Shown piece after piece: positions 9,990 to 20,442 of a stretch of 64,000 nt of DNA. A model generated the notes under the pieces. It did no database searches, was not told the origin of the DNA, and worked only from the letters and a program-made list of their open reading frames with translations. Numbering within the stretch: position 1 is the first letter of the stretch; every line of letters starts with the position of its first letter. The position numbers were made by a program, and so were the translations under genes. The DNA is from Microplitis mediator (lineage: Eukaryota; Arthropoda; Insecta; Hymenoptera; Braconidae): contig NC_079978.1 of NCBI RefSeq assembly GCF_029852145.1, positions 12,961,828 to 13,025,827 of the forward strand, read 5' to 3'.

Positions 9990-10512
9990 GAAATAAATTA
10001 CGGAAAATAACATATTTTTAATTTTTAATATTGTTAAAAAACATTTAAGCTAAGAATTGAACAATTTAATTATTTTTTATAGGAATAAAAATTTAATTAC
10101 TATTTAATTTTTTCGTTAAATAAAATATTAATGTCTTCCAGATAGAAAATAAAAAGTAATTTTTCAAATTTTAAATTTTCTGAACGAGCGCGCGCGCAGC
10201 TTCGTCATGCATCGTCACGCTTCAGCGATTTCGGCGTCGGAACAGCTGATGTATAAAAAATAAAATCGAGTTGACGAGAAAATTAATTAACGTTTAAATA
10301 ATTTACAAATGACAGTTCGTAGGAACTTAAATAAGGGCTCATTTTTTTCATTGTTTTTTTTTCTTTAAATTTTATTAAGGGTTTTTTTATCCATGTGCTA
10401 TAGTTTGTTAGATATTTCCGTTAAACCGGAATTTTGACCATTTTGTTATAAAAAAACATATTTGTGACGCACTTTTCTGTTGGATTTTTTTGGATGTCGA
10501 AGTTCTGGCATA
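9990..10512 (-). repeat. Right terminal inverted repeat of copy 1, main part
   Basis: Inverse of 5921-6400: TTAAGCTAAGAATTGAACA, GAGTTGACGAGAAAATTAA, TCCATGTGCTATAGTTTGTT, TTTGTGACGCACTTTTCTG. It continues beyond two inserted fragments at 11041-11072 and 11793-11829 up to the terminus CGACTGGACTA. Confidence 0.8.
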
Positions 10513-11025
10513 ATTAATTAATGTAACGGGACCTAAGTCCACCTTCTCCACGGAAGCCGATACCTCGCCCTTGTGGGCATACTCGCGTTGCGTGTAGTCC
10601 CTATTTTTATAATCAACACCACCATATATTATAAAAGCGAAATATGAGCATAAGCTCGTATTAACTTACCCATTAGGCATGCATTGCATGTGGGTGTCTC
10701 ACCAACAGCCACCACGAGACTGACCTCATTTGGACCCAAACACTCCTCCCATCTCAGGAAATTGAGAGACTCTGGTCGAAGTGGAGCTTGGAATGGATCC
10801 CCCATGGTACCAGACTTCAGCTCTGGTGAACTGCTTGCATAGATTAGTGGTGGGACGCAAGTTCTCCCCATACCCTATGTAAAGGGCCACTCCACTTGTT
10901 TCTTTCGGGTTCCCAACAAGCAATTATCCGCTTGTTTCGTTTGCCCCTTCTAAGATTTTCTACTTTCCCCAAGCCAGATAGCACACTAATTATTCAAGCC
11001 AAATCAAAGTTGGGCGGCTTGGGGG
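10513..11025 (-). mobile_element. 5'-truncated non-LTR retrotransposon fragment (insertion 1)
   Basis: Flanked by a 14-15 bp target duplication (GAAGTTCTGGCATA at 10499-10512; GAAAGTTTTAGCATA at 11026-11040). The (ATTA)n tract followed by TGTAACGGGACCTAAGTCC on the plus strand is the 3' tail of the element on the minus strand. Related copies at 11088-11777 and 20443-20962 share this end. Small open frames inside are not convincing genes. Confidence 0.75.
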
Positions 11026-11087
11026 GAAAGTTTTAGCATATTCTGAACCATTCTGTGAAAAAATTAGTCGGCCTAGAATTTTCACCA

Positions 11088-11777
11088 ATTAATTAATTAA
11101 TGTAACGGGACCTAAGTCCACCTCCGCCGACCGGAAGCCGTTTCCTTGCCCTTTTGGGCATACACGCGCTGCGAAGTCCCATCTCTTCCACCCAGACGAC
11201 ACTCTTAGTCGAAACCAAGAGTGGACATTTACCGGGAGTATAATCAAAAATCCCCATGGCGTGTGGTATCTAATCACAGCCACCACGAGTCCTACGGCAC
11301 TCGGTCCCCCCACTCCTTCCATCTCAGGAAATAAACAGACTCTGGCCAAAATGGGGCTTAGAATGGGGCTCCTATGGTACCAATTCCCTGTATTGGTCTA
11401 CAGGCTGCAGATAAGTGGTGAGTTGCAGCATAACTCATTACCCTAAAAATGGTTTCTTCCACATTATCCCACTTGGATCTAGAACAGCAACTATTAAAAG
11501 ATTGCCCTCTACCGTCATCACCAAGTGAATACCACTATAGCTAGTGATAGTATCATGTACGGGCTAGTTCCCTCAGAATTCTAAGACAGTCAAAAGGGTT
11601 GGTCTCACCCACGCAGCGGTACCTGTTGGTTTCCTGAAATCACGGAGTTGCCACATGTTACAAGGTGCAAAACATGCGGGCACCGCTAACGGTTGGAGTA
11701 CTCACGGCATCTCCCACGAGAAGGGCGGTACTTGCTAGTCTTAAGTGTCCATCTTAGGACACTTAGACCACTTATGT
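11088..11777 (-). mobile_element. 5'-truncated non-LTR retrotransposon fragment (insertion 2)
   Basis: Flanked by an exact 15-bp duplication, CTAGAATTTTCACCA, at 11073-11087 and 11778-11792. Same family and same strand as insertion 1, with the (TAAT)n tail and TGTAACGGGACCTAAGTCC at the plus-strand left end. It is longer on the 5' side. It shares CATACACGCGCTGCGAAG and the GTGGTATCTAA(T/C)CACAGCC block with the copy at 20443-20962. Confidence 0.85.
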
Positions 11778-11829
11778 CTAGAATTTTCACCACTAAGAGT
11801 TACTTTTTAGGCCTAACTCGACTGGACTA

Positions 11830-12600
11830 CGATTTTTTTTTATGATTACCTGCATTGAAAATTAGTTCCAGTGTCAGCAGCCAGTTACAATCAAATTGAT
11901 TTAAGACCAATGGTGTGATTAACCATTAGTGTACGCGTAACTTATGATTTGCAATTTATAATTAAACAGAAACCATCAATACTATTTATTATTTAGACGA
12001 ATTTTTATAAAACTTGATTACAAAGTCAGAACTGTCATTAACGCAGATAGCATCAATAGTCGGAAAAAAAACACTATTAAACAAAACACAAGAATTAAAG
12101 TTCATATTACTAATTCCTAGACTTGAAGATTTGATACTGGTATCATGGAAAATAGTTTTATAATTTTTGTTGTCAGAGCTTTACTGCAGATACATACCAG
12201 AAAACATATCCTCACACCGCAAGATTTATACATCCGGTCTATTCAAAATTTTACCGACGTTGATTTCACTTTTATAACCAATTGGTTATTATGGACCCGG
12301 GGCCAGGTCAGAGGCCCCTTAGATCGAATCCTATTGAGACTCCTATCGAATCCTATTGAGACGATAGTGGGGTAGTTCCACCCCCATCAAAATTTATCTA
12401 TAAAAAGGCCCAGGACTTATTATAGTCACTTGAGTCTTGGAGGGAAATTTGAGTGCCTCGCGGTACATACGTCTCGTACATAATCTTTTGCAGCAAACGC
12501 GAGTTCTATTCTCTATAAATTAAGTCTTTAAATGAATTAACTAAATTTAACCGCTGATATATAAAAATAAAATAAATTGTAAATAGAAATAAAACAATTT
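11830..12600 (+). repeat. LTR-like sequence with a promoter
   Basis: Not bounded with confidence. It has a TATA box at 12399-12406 (TATAAAAA) downstream of a tandem duplication, and AATAAA-like signals near 12570-12600, the layout of U3-R-U5. No internal retrotransposon genes follow. Confidence 0.4.
12323..12425 (+). promoter_or_regulatory. Candidate core promoter with tandem upstream repeat
   Basis: ATCGAATCCTATTGAGAC occurs at 12323-12340 and 12345-12362, a 22-bp tandem duplication. TATAAAAA follows at 12399-12406 and an initiator-like TTATAGTCACTTG at about 12419-12431. Spacing fits an RNA polymerase II promoter in an LTR U3 region (inference). Confidence 0.45.
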
Positions 12601-13393
12601 TGAGTGGTCCGCTAAGTGTTGTGGTGGTTATTCCCAAAGAGTTGGTTGCGATCCAGTTCCATCATCTTACAGGATGCAACGTCGTCTATCGACGGTGAGA
12701 TAATCAGATCATCATTAATAAATCACTGGTTTCTTTCCTCTCTCTCCAAGTGTGAGCATTTTGAGATTTTTGTTTTATATTTATTTGGTACCAGGGATCT
12801 TGATTTTACCCATTATTTATTACAATAAAATTTTTTAATAAATTAATATCATTCAGGGGGAATTTATATTCACACGTATGGGTAAACTATGGGTAAATAA
12901 AATCAAATTACATTATATAATCCGAAAATTTATTCTTTATTTTATCTTTCCGATCCCATAGAATAAAACTTATTTTCCAGCCGCGTGTCCGGTCAATGAA
13001 AGAGCGAATCCCGCTTCCAGAGTGCATGCCAGAACATTCGATTCATATTTTACAGATAATAAACTAAATCAATAACTAATAAAAATAAGAAGTTCAATAG
13101 AAATAAATAAATTAACAAAATAACTAAATTAGATAAAAAATTAATTAGTAACGAGGATTCTTGATTGGTGGACACGAGCCAGTCAAGGTCGCCCGTTTTT
13201 AATAAATGTTTTAGGCGTACGATACTTGGAGTCAAATACGGTGAAAGAAACACAAGCAGTGCACCCTTTCCCACCTATTGTTGATAGCCTAGGTATATTT
13301 GTGTTAAAAATGTATCAACATCCTCAAAAAAGTTAAGAATTAAAGGTTTTTAATCATAGAGAGTTCATATTTTATTTAATTTTGTAAAAATAA
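12601..13393. other. Unassigned DNA, some LTR-related words
   Basis: No gene. GCCGCGTGTCCGGTCA at about 12981-12996 is the inverse of TGACCGGACACGCGGC at 8839-8854 inside the solo LTR at 8703-9725, so part of this stretch may be a diverged, inverted relative of that LTR. Confidence 0.4.
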
Positions 13394-13398
13394 CATAT

Positions 13399-14140
13399 TG
13401 TAAAATGAGCGAATGTACTTTGGGATTCTGGTGTAGGTGTGGTTAATTCAATAACTAACAATTAACACAAAAATTACAGTTAATAGAATAGATCTTTATT
13501 AAACAATATGTACACTGAATAACTGTAAGAAAAATACTTAAGAGCGAATGCAACTACAAGATACGCGATAGCGAATGCGACTGTAAAGTAATGCGCGTAT
13601 AAATTCGACACGTGGTCGATAGCGGTTAATGACGCGATAATTAATTTATAATTAATAACGCGCGAGCAACAATTCAATATATACTCAATAATTAGTAACC
13701 TTGATATACTAGCTAATTATTGAGAATAGTTAAGCGGAGATTTAGCGGAGCGGTTCAGACTTATATCACACTAGTGATATATTGAGCGAAGCGGTTAGAT
13801 GGATAGCTGTATTCGTACTGATCGATGTAGATTGGAAATAGAGACGTCGTCTTCTTCTTTCTTGGCTGCTCGGTGGTGACGTGGCAGCATGGATGCAGTA
13901 ACGAATTTTCCCATTGGCTTAAAAGCGTGCCAACAGGAAATAGTTAGCCGCCAATTTCTCTGATTGGCCGGCTGGTAGCGGGTTCTCATGCCATTTTGAC
14001 ACGGTCATGAGCAAGAAATTGCCCAGATAGCGAGTGACCCGGCACTATTCTGACATTCAAGTCAGTAGCGAGTTCGGCTGCTCCCGTACGTAGCGAAAGA
14101 ACACGAAGCTTTTCAAAATGATTAAGCCCGTGACTGAACA
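13399..14140 (-). mobile_element. Solo LTR, 5-bp TSD (CATAT)
   Basis: Starts TGTAAAATGAGCGAATG and ends GTGACTGAACA; flanks CATAT at 13394-13398 and 14141-14145. Near-identical copy at 27908-28559 with its own TSD. On the minus strand it has an AATAAA signal (plus-strand TTTATTAAACAAT near 13495), so transcription would run leftward. 742 bp. Small open frames on the minus strand recur in both copies but look like LTR sequence, not genes. Confidence 0.88.
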
Positions 14141-14151
14141 CATATTGTGTA

Positions 14152-14310
14152 GGAAAAAGTCTCAGCTTTCAGAATAAAATATCAAATTAGATGTATCAAG
14201 CGCCGCACAGTCATAAAAATCATTTTTTCTACTTTAATCGAATTTTAAAGGGTCTTCTGTAACTTTAAAAAAATGGATATTTTAATTGGAAAGCTGAGAA
14301 TTTTTCCTAT
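14152..14310. repeat. Inverted repeat around GGAAAAAGTCTCAGCTTTC
   Basis: GGAAAAAGTCTCAGCTTTCAG at about 14152-14172 pairs with GGAAAGCTGAGAATTTTTCC at about 14289-14308. The interior is AT-rich. No coding. Confidence 0.5.
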
Positions 14311-14591
14311 AAAAAACTGTCATGTGCTCATTTTTTTGAAAAAAATTTTTTAAGGGCTAAAATTTTCAGAGAACTTTTTTTTGAATATATAGAACAGCTT
14401 CACAAAGTTTAAACCAAATCGATGAGGGCCGTCCCGTAAAAATGACTTTATTTGGTGGAATGGCCCATATCCATAATCACCATTATATACTGTCAAAAAA
14501 AAAATAATTTGTGCGTAAATACGTACGTTGATAAGCACAGTTTAACACTAATAAACGATCAACGAAAAATTTGGTATTTTCATAGTTTTGC

Positions 14592-14827
14592 CACACTAAG
14601 GAAACACGGAGTCTACTGGACCCCACATAAAAACACGTCCTCACTAATCCGACTCTGCAAGTTAACAAACGTCATGGAGACCTTTCTGACGTGTTGAACT
14701 TATTGTGTAGACTTCAAAGAACAGCAGATGACACACTAAATCCAATTCCTAAAAGCCCTTCTGACTTTAAAGTAGCCTCAAAGTTCGTCTGGGGTCCACT
14801 GGACCCAGTGTGTTCTCAACGGGTTAA
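14592..14827. mobile_element. piggyBac-like terminal fragment
   Basis: GGGGTCCACTGGACCC at 14791-14806 followed by TCTCAACGGGTTAA ending at 14827. On the minus strand this reads TTAACCCGTTGAGA plus GGGTCCAGTGGACCCC, the usual look of many piggyBac-like termini with a TTAA target. A second related word, CTACTGGACCCCAC, is at about 14613-14626. The other end and transposase were not found. Confidence 0.45.
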
Positions 14828-14854
14828 AGCAGGTATTTTAGTAATCATGAAAAA

Positions 14855-15035
14855 TATTATATCACACACCTAGGGCAGTAAAGTAAGAAATGTCTCAGAT
14901 CATATGTAACTGTTGTCCGAGGTCAACAAACATGTGATCATAGACTCTCTTATTTACTGCCCAAGGTGTGTATACTATTTTTTTCCTCGACGGAGACGGA
15001 AAGCGGCAACTTCGTTCAACACTTTCTTTATAAGG
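14855..15035 (+). repeat. Hairpin MITE-like repeat, copy 2
   Basis: CACACCTAGGGCAGTAAA at 14865 pairs with TTTACTGCCCAAGGTGTG ending at 14970, a small TIR element of about 106 bp. It is followed by TTCCTCGACGGAGACGGAAA, shared with the repeat at 1400-1650 in inverted orientation. No coding. Confidence 0.65.
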
Positions 15036-15466
15036 TAAAAGCCCCTATACCCGCTCACTTTTCATTGAAGTGAAATTTAATTACTCGATATAACTGATTC
15101 AATAAAAGAAAAAATATATTAATGTAACGGGACCTAAGCCAAAAATTAGGGCCGATGTGTTTGCTCGCTAGACGTTCAGAACCTCGGGGAAGAAATTGAA
15201 TGTCATACGTCCTTTGTCCGTTGTGAACCACTCTTCTTGCCATCTGCAAATGGTTTCTTTTCGGAGGGAGACAAGGCCTTCTTCGTCATCTGGCTGCACG
15301 GTCATGGATCCAAGGGTTGCCTATTTGCCAGTGCGAAGATTGTAACGGGCGCAGCGTCGGTGTATTCTCTCTTGAGGAATATTGCCTCGGTCTTGGACTT
15401 CGACAGCGTAAGTTTTGCGGAACGACACCATTCCAGTATCGAATCTACCGTCCCTTGGGCTTTCCC

Positions 15467-16600
15467 TTAATGTCCACGCGTGAGGTTCCTTCTATGATAA
15501 CGAGGACGACATCCTCTCGTTGGCTTTTTCTTTTCCTTCCCAAATCCCCATGACAGTGCGACTGTCCTATCCTCAAAGTAACTTTGTACCACCCTGTAAA
15601 CAATTTTGGGGCATTCCCGTTTCTGTAAGCCCTCGAGTACTCGCGGCCACCACACGTTGTCAAAGGCGCCAGAAATTTCAAAGAGAAGTCCGATTGCCAG
15701 ATTCTCTGTTGTCGAATCTAGCAAGCGGCGCATCTCAACGATTGCATCTTCAGTCGACCTTTTGGTCATGAAACCAAATTGTTGACTGGAGATCTTATCC
15801 CCAGCTAAGACTGTGGTGGTGAGTCTCGACTTTAGCAATCTTTCAAATACCTTCCCAATAACCGAAAGTAAACATATTGGCCTATAAGATTTTGGGTCAC
15901 TCGCGTCTTTATCACTGCTCTTAAGGAGCATAATAATCCCACCCTCTTTCCATGCGGTTAGGAAGACTCCTAACTCCAGACATTTGTTGTATAGTTCTAA
16001 AAGTTCCCTTGATAAAATAACTGCCGCTCTATTAATTACCTCATTTTCTAACAAATCCGGTCCGGGTGCTTTTTTATTTTGAAGGGTCCTTAAAATTCTG
16101 TATAGTTCGCGTGGGGTGAATAAGTCGGCGTCCGCGGTGTCTGGTGGCCTCTCTGAATTCTCCCGGGTTACCTTCTGCTCCTCTGTTTCTTTCTCTGGTT
16201 TGTCGTCTACAATGTGTGTGTTGAGAAAGCAGCTAGCTGTGTCCTTAAAGCTTTCTGTGGACCGTCCATCACGCCGAAGTGTGGTTAGCACTCTGTTAAC
16301 TCGGTGTTTGTCTGCCTGGAGCTTGTAAACGATGCCCTAGTGCTCCTTGTTACCGTTCGACGTGACAAACTCTTGCCAGCTGTTTTCTATCTGTCTTTTA
16401 ACGTGTTTTGAGTATGTTTTACAAAGTCCTAAGTACGTCTCCTTAAGTTCTGTCCTTTTACCTTCGTCCGCCTCCCTTTGATATCCCCTACTAGCTTTGT
16501 AGACTATTCTTTTTTCTTTGGTTAATTCTCTGGTCCACCACGGATATGATTTTACGTGTTCCTTCTTCCGTGGGATAGCAAATTCGCATGACTCTATAAT
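15467..16600 (-). pseudogene. R1-clade LINE reverse transcriptase, truncated
   Basis: A single minus-strand frame from about 16600 to 15467, broken by one TAG at 16337-16339. It contains the R1-type linker ('PWWTRELTKEKRIVYKAS'), the palm/fingers motifs 'KKAPGPDLLENEVI', 'DPKSYRPICLLSVIGKVFE', 'QFGFMTKRSTEDAI' and 'ISGAFDNVWWPRVLEGL', and 'TRGC' where motif B should begin. The RT then stops: motif B and the catalytic motif C are deleted. Motif A reads F-E-I-S-G-A-F-D, with Glu where the catalytic Asp belongs. R1-clade elements normally insert in rDNA or telomeric repeats; no such target is visible here. Non-functional. Confidence 0.85.
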
Positions 16601-16658
16601 AACTTAAGTGAGTGCACGTACGTCAGCTTGTGCCCCGCAAACAATGTGTACCGTTGAC

Positions 16659-17000
16659 TCATAGATCTTTTCTAAGTGTTACGTCCCGTTCCGCGTTTTC
16701 TAAGTTGCTTGGTCGCGTGATTTTACCCGGGCGCGTACGCGTTTCCCGACTCTCGTGCTGTCGATTAACGGGGGTACCAGGGGGCTTAGCGATCAAATTA
16801 GTAACAACACGGCTTGCCACTCTGGCACTCCTTCGAACGAGCGTGGTGTTGGTCGTCGCTGATGATGATGACGATGGGGTCGTCATGGTGCCTTCAGGTA
16901 TATAATTGCCATGACCTTCCTTCCCCTTGAGGACCGATCCCGCACGTTCCGAATGCCGGTCCAATGGTGCGGATAATTTTTCAGGAGAGAGAATTGCCAT
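16659..17000 (-). pseudogene. LINE ORF1 N-terminal remnant
   Basis: Open frame of 113 residues, polar and Ser/Thr/Arg-rich ('TMTTPSSSSSATTNTTLVRR'), in the position expected for the R1-element gag-like ORF1. The zinc-knuckle half is absent. Assigned by position and composition only. Confidence 0.45.
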
Positions 17001-17289
17001 GTTTTATTTTTGCTATTTGAGTCGCTAAACTCTTGGTTGTGCTTGTAGGGAAGAAAGTTTAAATTAGTGTAGCTGCTACCTGTCAAAGAGAAACAGCGTA
17101 ATTAGTGTTTTGGAGGGGGAAGGATAGGGTTGGGATTTGTCTGGGAGCTGATACTTGACCACGCTTCGCATGAAAAATTTTTTTACGTATTGCTTTCGCA
17201 ATTTTATAATAATCACAAATTTTTTCAGGGCCCGGGCCTATTATTATTAGAGGTGGTATCGGTCCACTGTCGACATATAATAGCTTTTG

Positions 17290-17480
17290 ACTATCATTGC
17301 GTTCAAAAAATCGATTAAAGTGAAAAAAATTGCCTCAGATCCAGGGACCATAAGAAGATTAATCCACGTATAATTAACAGTCATTCAAAAAGGATTAAAG
17401 TGAAAAATTTCGCCTCATGTTGCAGGACATAAAGCTAGTTAATCACTTATATATTCAAAATCGATTAAAGTGAAAAGCCC
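17290..17480 (+). repeat. Three-copy tandem repeat, about 75-80 bp
   Basis: The unit TTCAAAAAATCGATTAAAGTG followed by AAAAA(T)TTGCCTCA begins at about 17310, 17383 and 17455; the third copy is cut off by GC-rich sequence. It lies just upstream of the 5' side of the R1-clade element, possibly a variable 5' region of a TE. Confidence 0.6.
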
Positions 17481-18855
17481 GCTTCCCCGAAAGGAGCAGG
17501 CCTTTTTACTTTTATAAATATTTAACAAATCATTTAAGTTTTTTCATTGATTTTTGAGTAATTGGCATCACTTTTTGGGTTGGCAGCGTTCTGCTACGTT
17601 CCCAAGCTGGTGTGCGTTCTGCATTGCTCCAAAAAGAACATACTAGCACACATACTGAAACACTCTACAACATTACCCCCTGCTCGTAGTTTTCGTAACG
17701 AAGATCCACAGCGTTATACAAGTACAAATTATTACACTTCCACTTCGGATCGGAGCGGCCTTTAGCCTCCGAAGCGAACACACGCCGTTTCTCCTAAGTC
17801 ACTTTCACCAGAATTATTTGCGTGGGAGTAATGAAGTAGAATGCCTTACCTGAACCTCGTTCCTCCTTTTAACTCTAAGGTTGTTCTTTCTAAGGAAGAG
17901 ATTTGGAACGGCTAAGAGGTACCTGCTCACGCTTGTGCAACCCTAATGGGTCCACAAGATTGTGATACTATACGAGGTTTTTAGGCCTCTTTACATTCAA
18001 TTGAACCTCAGCTCAGGTCTGTGTAACTGTTTGAGTCCACAGAATCGTGGTATTCTTTCGGGTCTTTGACTCTCTATCGCAAGTGTTGCCTCTCAGGCTT
18101 GTGTACCTCTTTGATCCACAAGATCGGACTGCACTTTAACTTTGATAACCGCTCAAAGTTTTCTTTTTGAAGAACATTTAAAGCTCGCAATCTGTCAATC
18201 TTGGATGAACAAAGTTCATCTAGAAATCAATTAATTAATTAAACAATTAAATTATGTACGCGTACGCACCCGCACACGCACATCCCGGTGTATCTACTCT
18301 AACCCCGTGGTCTCATTGGGGAAAGTTATTTTGCCCTCTTTTAAGAGTTTAATCCTTATTAAAATCATAATTGTGGCCATTTGGCTTATTGCATTAAGAT
18401 TTAGCATGAGCGTTGGATCCAAAGAATTCCGGCTTATGAGCGGCCTTTGAAACCTATATCAGCTAAGTTACCTGTCTGGCGGGCATCCCTGGTGGGTATT
18501 ACTGGCGGGACTATCTGAATCATCGCCTCCTAAGTATAGTGAGAACCGAAGCTCTGCCTCGAGGTTAACACCTTCAACTAAGATTTGATGTCTGAATTTC
18601 TCAGGCTTTTCCAAGCGAGCACAGCTCTCAGCCTGTTTGGCCCTACGGTCCACGGGCTTTCGAAGAGCTCTAGGGCATGTGATCTCTTATTCAGCTTTTA
18701 TCTTTTTGTACTTTTTGACGAATCCTTGTCAAAATCGTGTATTCAAGGAATAGTTTCGATAATCATAGGTCGTTTACACGAGGCAAGCGCCTTGATTTCT
18801 TTATTTATTTCCCTAAATTACTTTACACCAAGGCGTACGCATACGTGCACGCACG

Positions 18856-18856
<1 letters not shown>
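17481..18856. other. Unassigned DNA with internal diverged repeats
   Basis: No recognisable gene. Three diverged copies of 'CTTGTG...CCACAAGAT' (about 17932-17970, 18020-18055, 18098-18125), each roughly 85-90 bp apart, suggest an old repeat or a LINE untranslated region. The minus frame near 18653-18468 contains 'LEAELRFSLYLGGDDSDSP', coding-like in composition but unsupported. Confidence 0.35.

Positions 18857-18912
<56 letters not shown>
18857..18912. repeat. (TA)n microsatellite
   Basis: Uninterrupted TA dinucleotides. It is the target of the solo LTR that follows. Confidence 0.95.
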
Positions 18913-18915
<3 letters not shown>

Positions 18916-20008
18916 AACGGGTTTTTCACCACCCGGGATCTACCAGAGTGAAGTCCGAATACGCTTACTATTTTTGGCAACCTTATTCAAAAATTATTAA
19001 GTTGGGCGCCAGTTGATTTTATAATCATCAAATAAACAATTATCAAAATGTCGGCTCAGGGTGGCGGATCGGGAAAAGATCAGGCACTTAAGATTACGAT
19101 TAAATAATTATCAGAATTAAACGAAATAATTAGTCGTATATTCAACACAAAATAATTGATCGGTATCACAAAAATAATCAGTTACAAACAAAATATAAAT
19201 TGCCGTTGTCGGTTTGACTCGATACAAACAAAATCATCAAAAAAAAGTCGTAGTTAATTGAAAACAAAATCAGTTCGTTGCTTGGACAAAAAAAACACAG
19301 TTGGTTGACGAAATAAAAATAATATAATTTTATTGTCCGGAGACACACATACAGCGTACGTATTAACGAAATACTTGACGAGTGACGTCAGAGTATTCTT
19401 ACACGGCGAGGCGACAAGACTGCTGTTGCGAATGAGACACGGAAAATCCGTAATTTTCAGAATTGCTCGAACGAAATAAAATAAAATATAAAATAATATT
19501 TCATTACGGTAACGCGTTGAATTTCACTATCATATAATTACTGCGCGTAATTAATTAATTAATTTTTAATTATTACACGAACGCGTTTCACTTGTTCACT
19601 ACTGAATACACTAGTACACTTTGTTCAGTTTCACGCCGATGCTTCGGCTTGCTCACTTGTTCACAGAAAGACGGTTACTGTCGGTCGAAATTAATTTGAT
19701 GTCGATTAATTATTCGTTGTTCAAACTCGGATTGTTTTTAACGGCGTGAATCGAATTGTTCAATAGTCGGGATCGACATTGGTCTTTGGTCGGAGTCGAA
19801 TCGTTCAAATACAAAAACGCGGCCGTTCAGTTCGGCTTCTATCGCAGATCTCCCATTTCAATTCATGCGTTGGATCGATTGCTTGTTCGAAGTCGAAATT
19901 TTTAATTCCAGATGTCACTAGAATTTCCTCATCGGGTAACGATTCATTATATTTAAATAATTTTTAAATAATATTAAACCACGGTTCGATGTCGAATTTC
20001 CTCATGTT

Positions 20009-20011
<3 letters not shown>
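18913..20011 (-). mobile_element. Solo LTR inside a (TA)n tract
   Basis: Starts TGTAACGGGTTTTTCACC and ends CCTCATGTTACA, with ATAT on both sides, so the exact TSD is ambiguous. The word TTGGGCGCCAGTTG at about 18993-19006 resembles the TGGCGCC words seen in LTRs at 30877 and 43306; here it reads on the minus strand, giving the orientation. No internal genes. Confidence 0.75.

Positions 20012-20084
<73 letters not shown>
20012..20084. repeat. (TA)n microsatellite, right part
   Basis: Continuation of the TA tract split by the solo LTR; one AAT interruption near 20025. Confidence 0.95.
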
Positions 20085-20089
<5 letters not shown>

Positions 20090-20428
20090 TTGTTATCTAG
20101 TACCTTTGTATCCTGAACCCTTTTAGATATTTAAGTGGGCTCTGAGAGACTACCACTTGCACGTTTTCCTTCCTTTGACCTCGTCTGCGAACAATAAAGT
20201 CCCTCTAGGACGGCATTGGCATCACTTGTTTCCCTTGCAACCGACAGAGTCGCCACGCTTACAATATGCAAACATATATGTAAACAGGTGACTGCCAATA
20301 GTTGGTGGTACTTATAGCGGTACCGCAAAAAGGTTGATGCATACTTGCCCGGCCAATTTAAGGGCACTTTTAGGCCAAACCGCCAAAAAATGAAAAACCA
20401 CATTTTTTTTTTATAGTTTTTTTTGTAT
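20085..20428. other. Unassigned DNA
   Basis: Moderate GC, no recognisable gene or repeat. The minus open frame near 20403-20131 has no family resemblance that I can see. Confidence 0.35.
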
Positions 20429-20442
20429 AGTTTTAAGTATTA

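Larger units (their letters stand above)
5920..11829. mobile_element. Long-TIR DNA transposon, copy 1 (interrupted)
   Basis: Sequence from about 5921 to 6400 recurs inverted from about 9990 to 10510 and, after removing two non-LTR insertions, on to 11829, which ends CGACTGGACTA. The copy at 26654-30735 has the same terminus at both ends (TAGTCCAGTCG), with TA flanks. The left end of copy 1 lacks about 100 bp and starts near CTAAAAATCCAACAG. Contents from left: TIR, recombinase element, a remnant of an acidic protein gene (plus strand), a solo LTR, AT-rich 3' sequence and the right TIR. No complete transposase remains, so the superfamily is unknown. TIRs of roughly 500-600 bp are unusually long. 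Confidence 0.75.
15118..17090 (-). mobile_element. R1-clade LINE with internal deletions
   Basis: Minus-strand remains in order: an ORF1 N-terminal piece (17000-16659), a pol linker and RT (16600-15467), a C-terminal pol piece (about 15440-15190, with 'RKETICRWQEEWF' and 'KGRMTFNFFPEV'), and the 3' end GGCTTAGGTCCCGTTACATT at 15120-15140. The endonuclease and most of the RT palm after motif B are missing. The last about 20 bp are shared with the truncated insertions at 10513, 11088 and 20443. Confidence 0.8.

Noticed and set aside
18585..19000. Frames of 87-110 residues ending in Ile-Tyr repeats
   Set aside because: Translation of the (TA)n tract.
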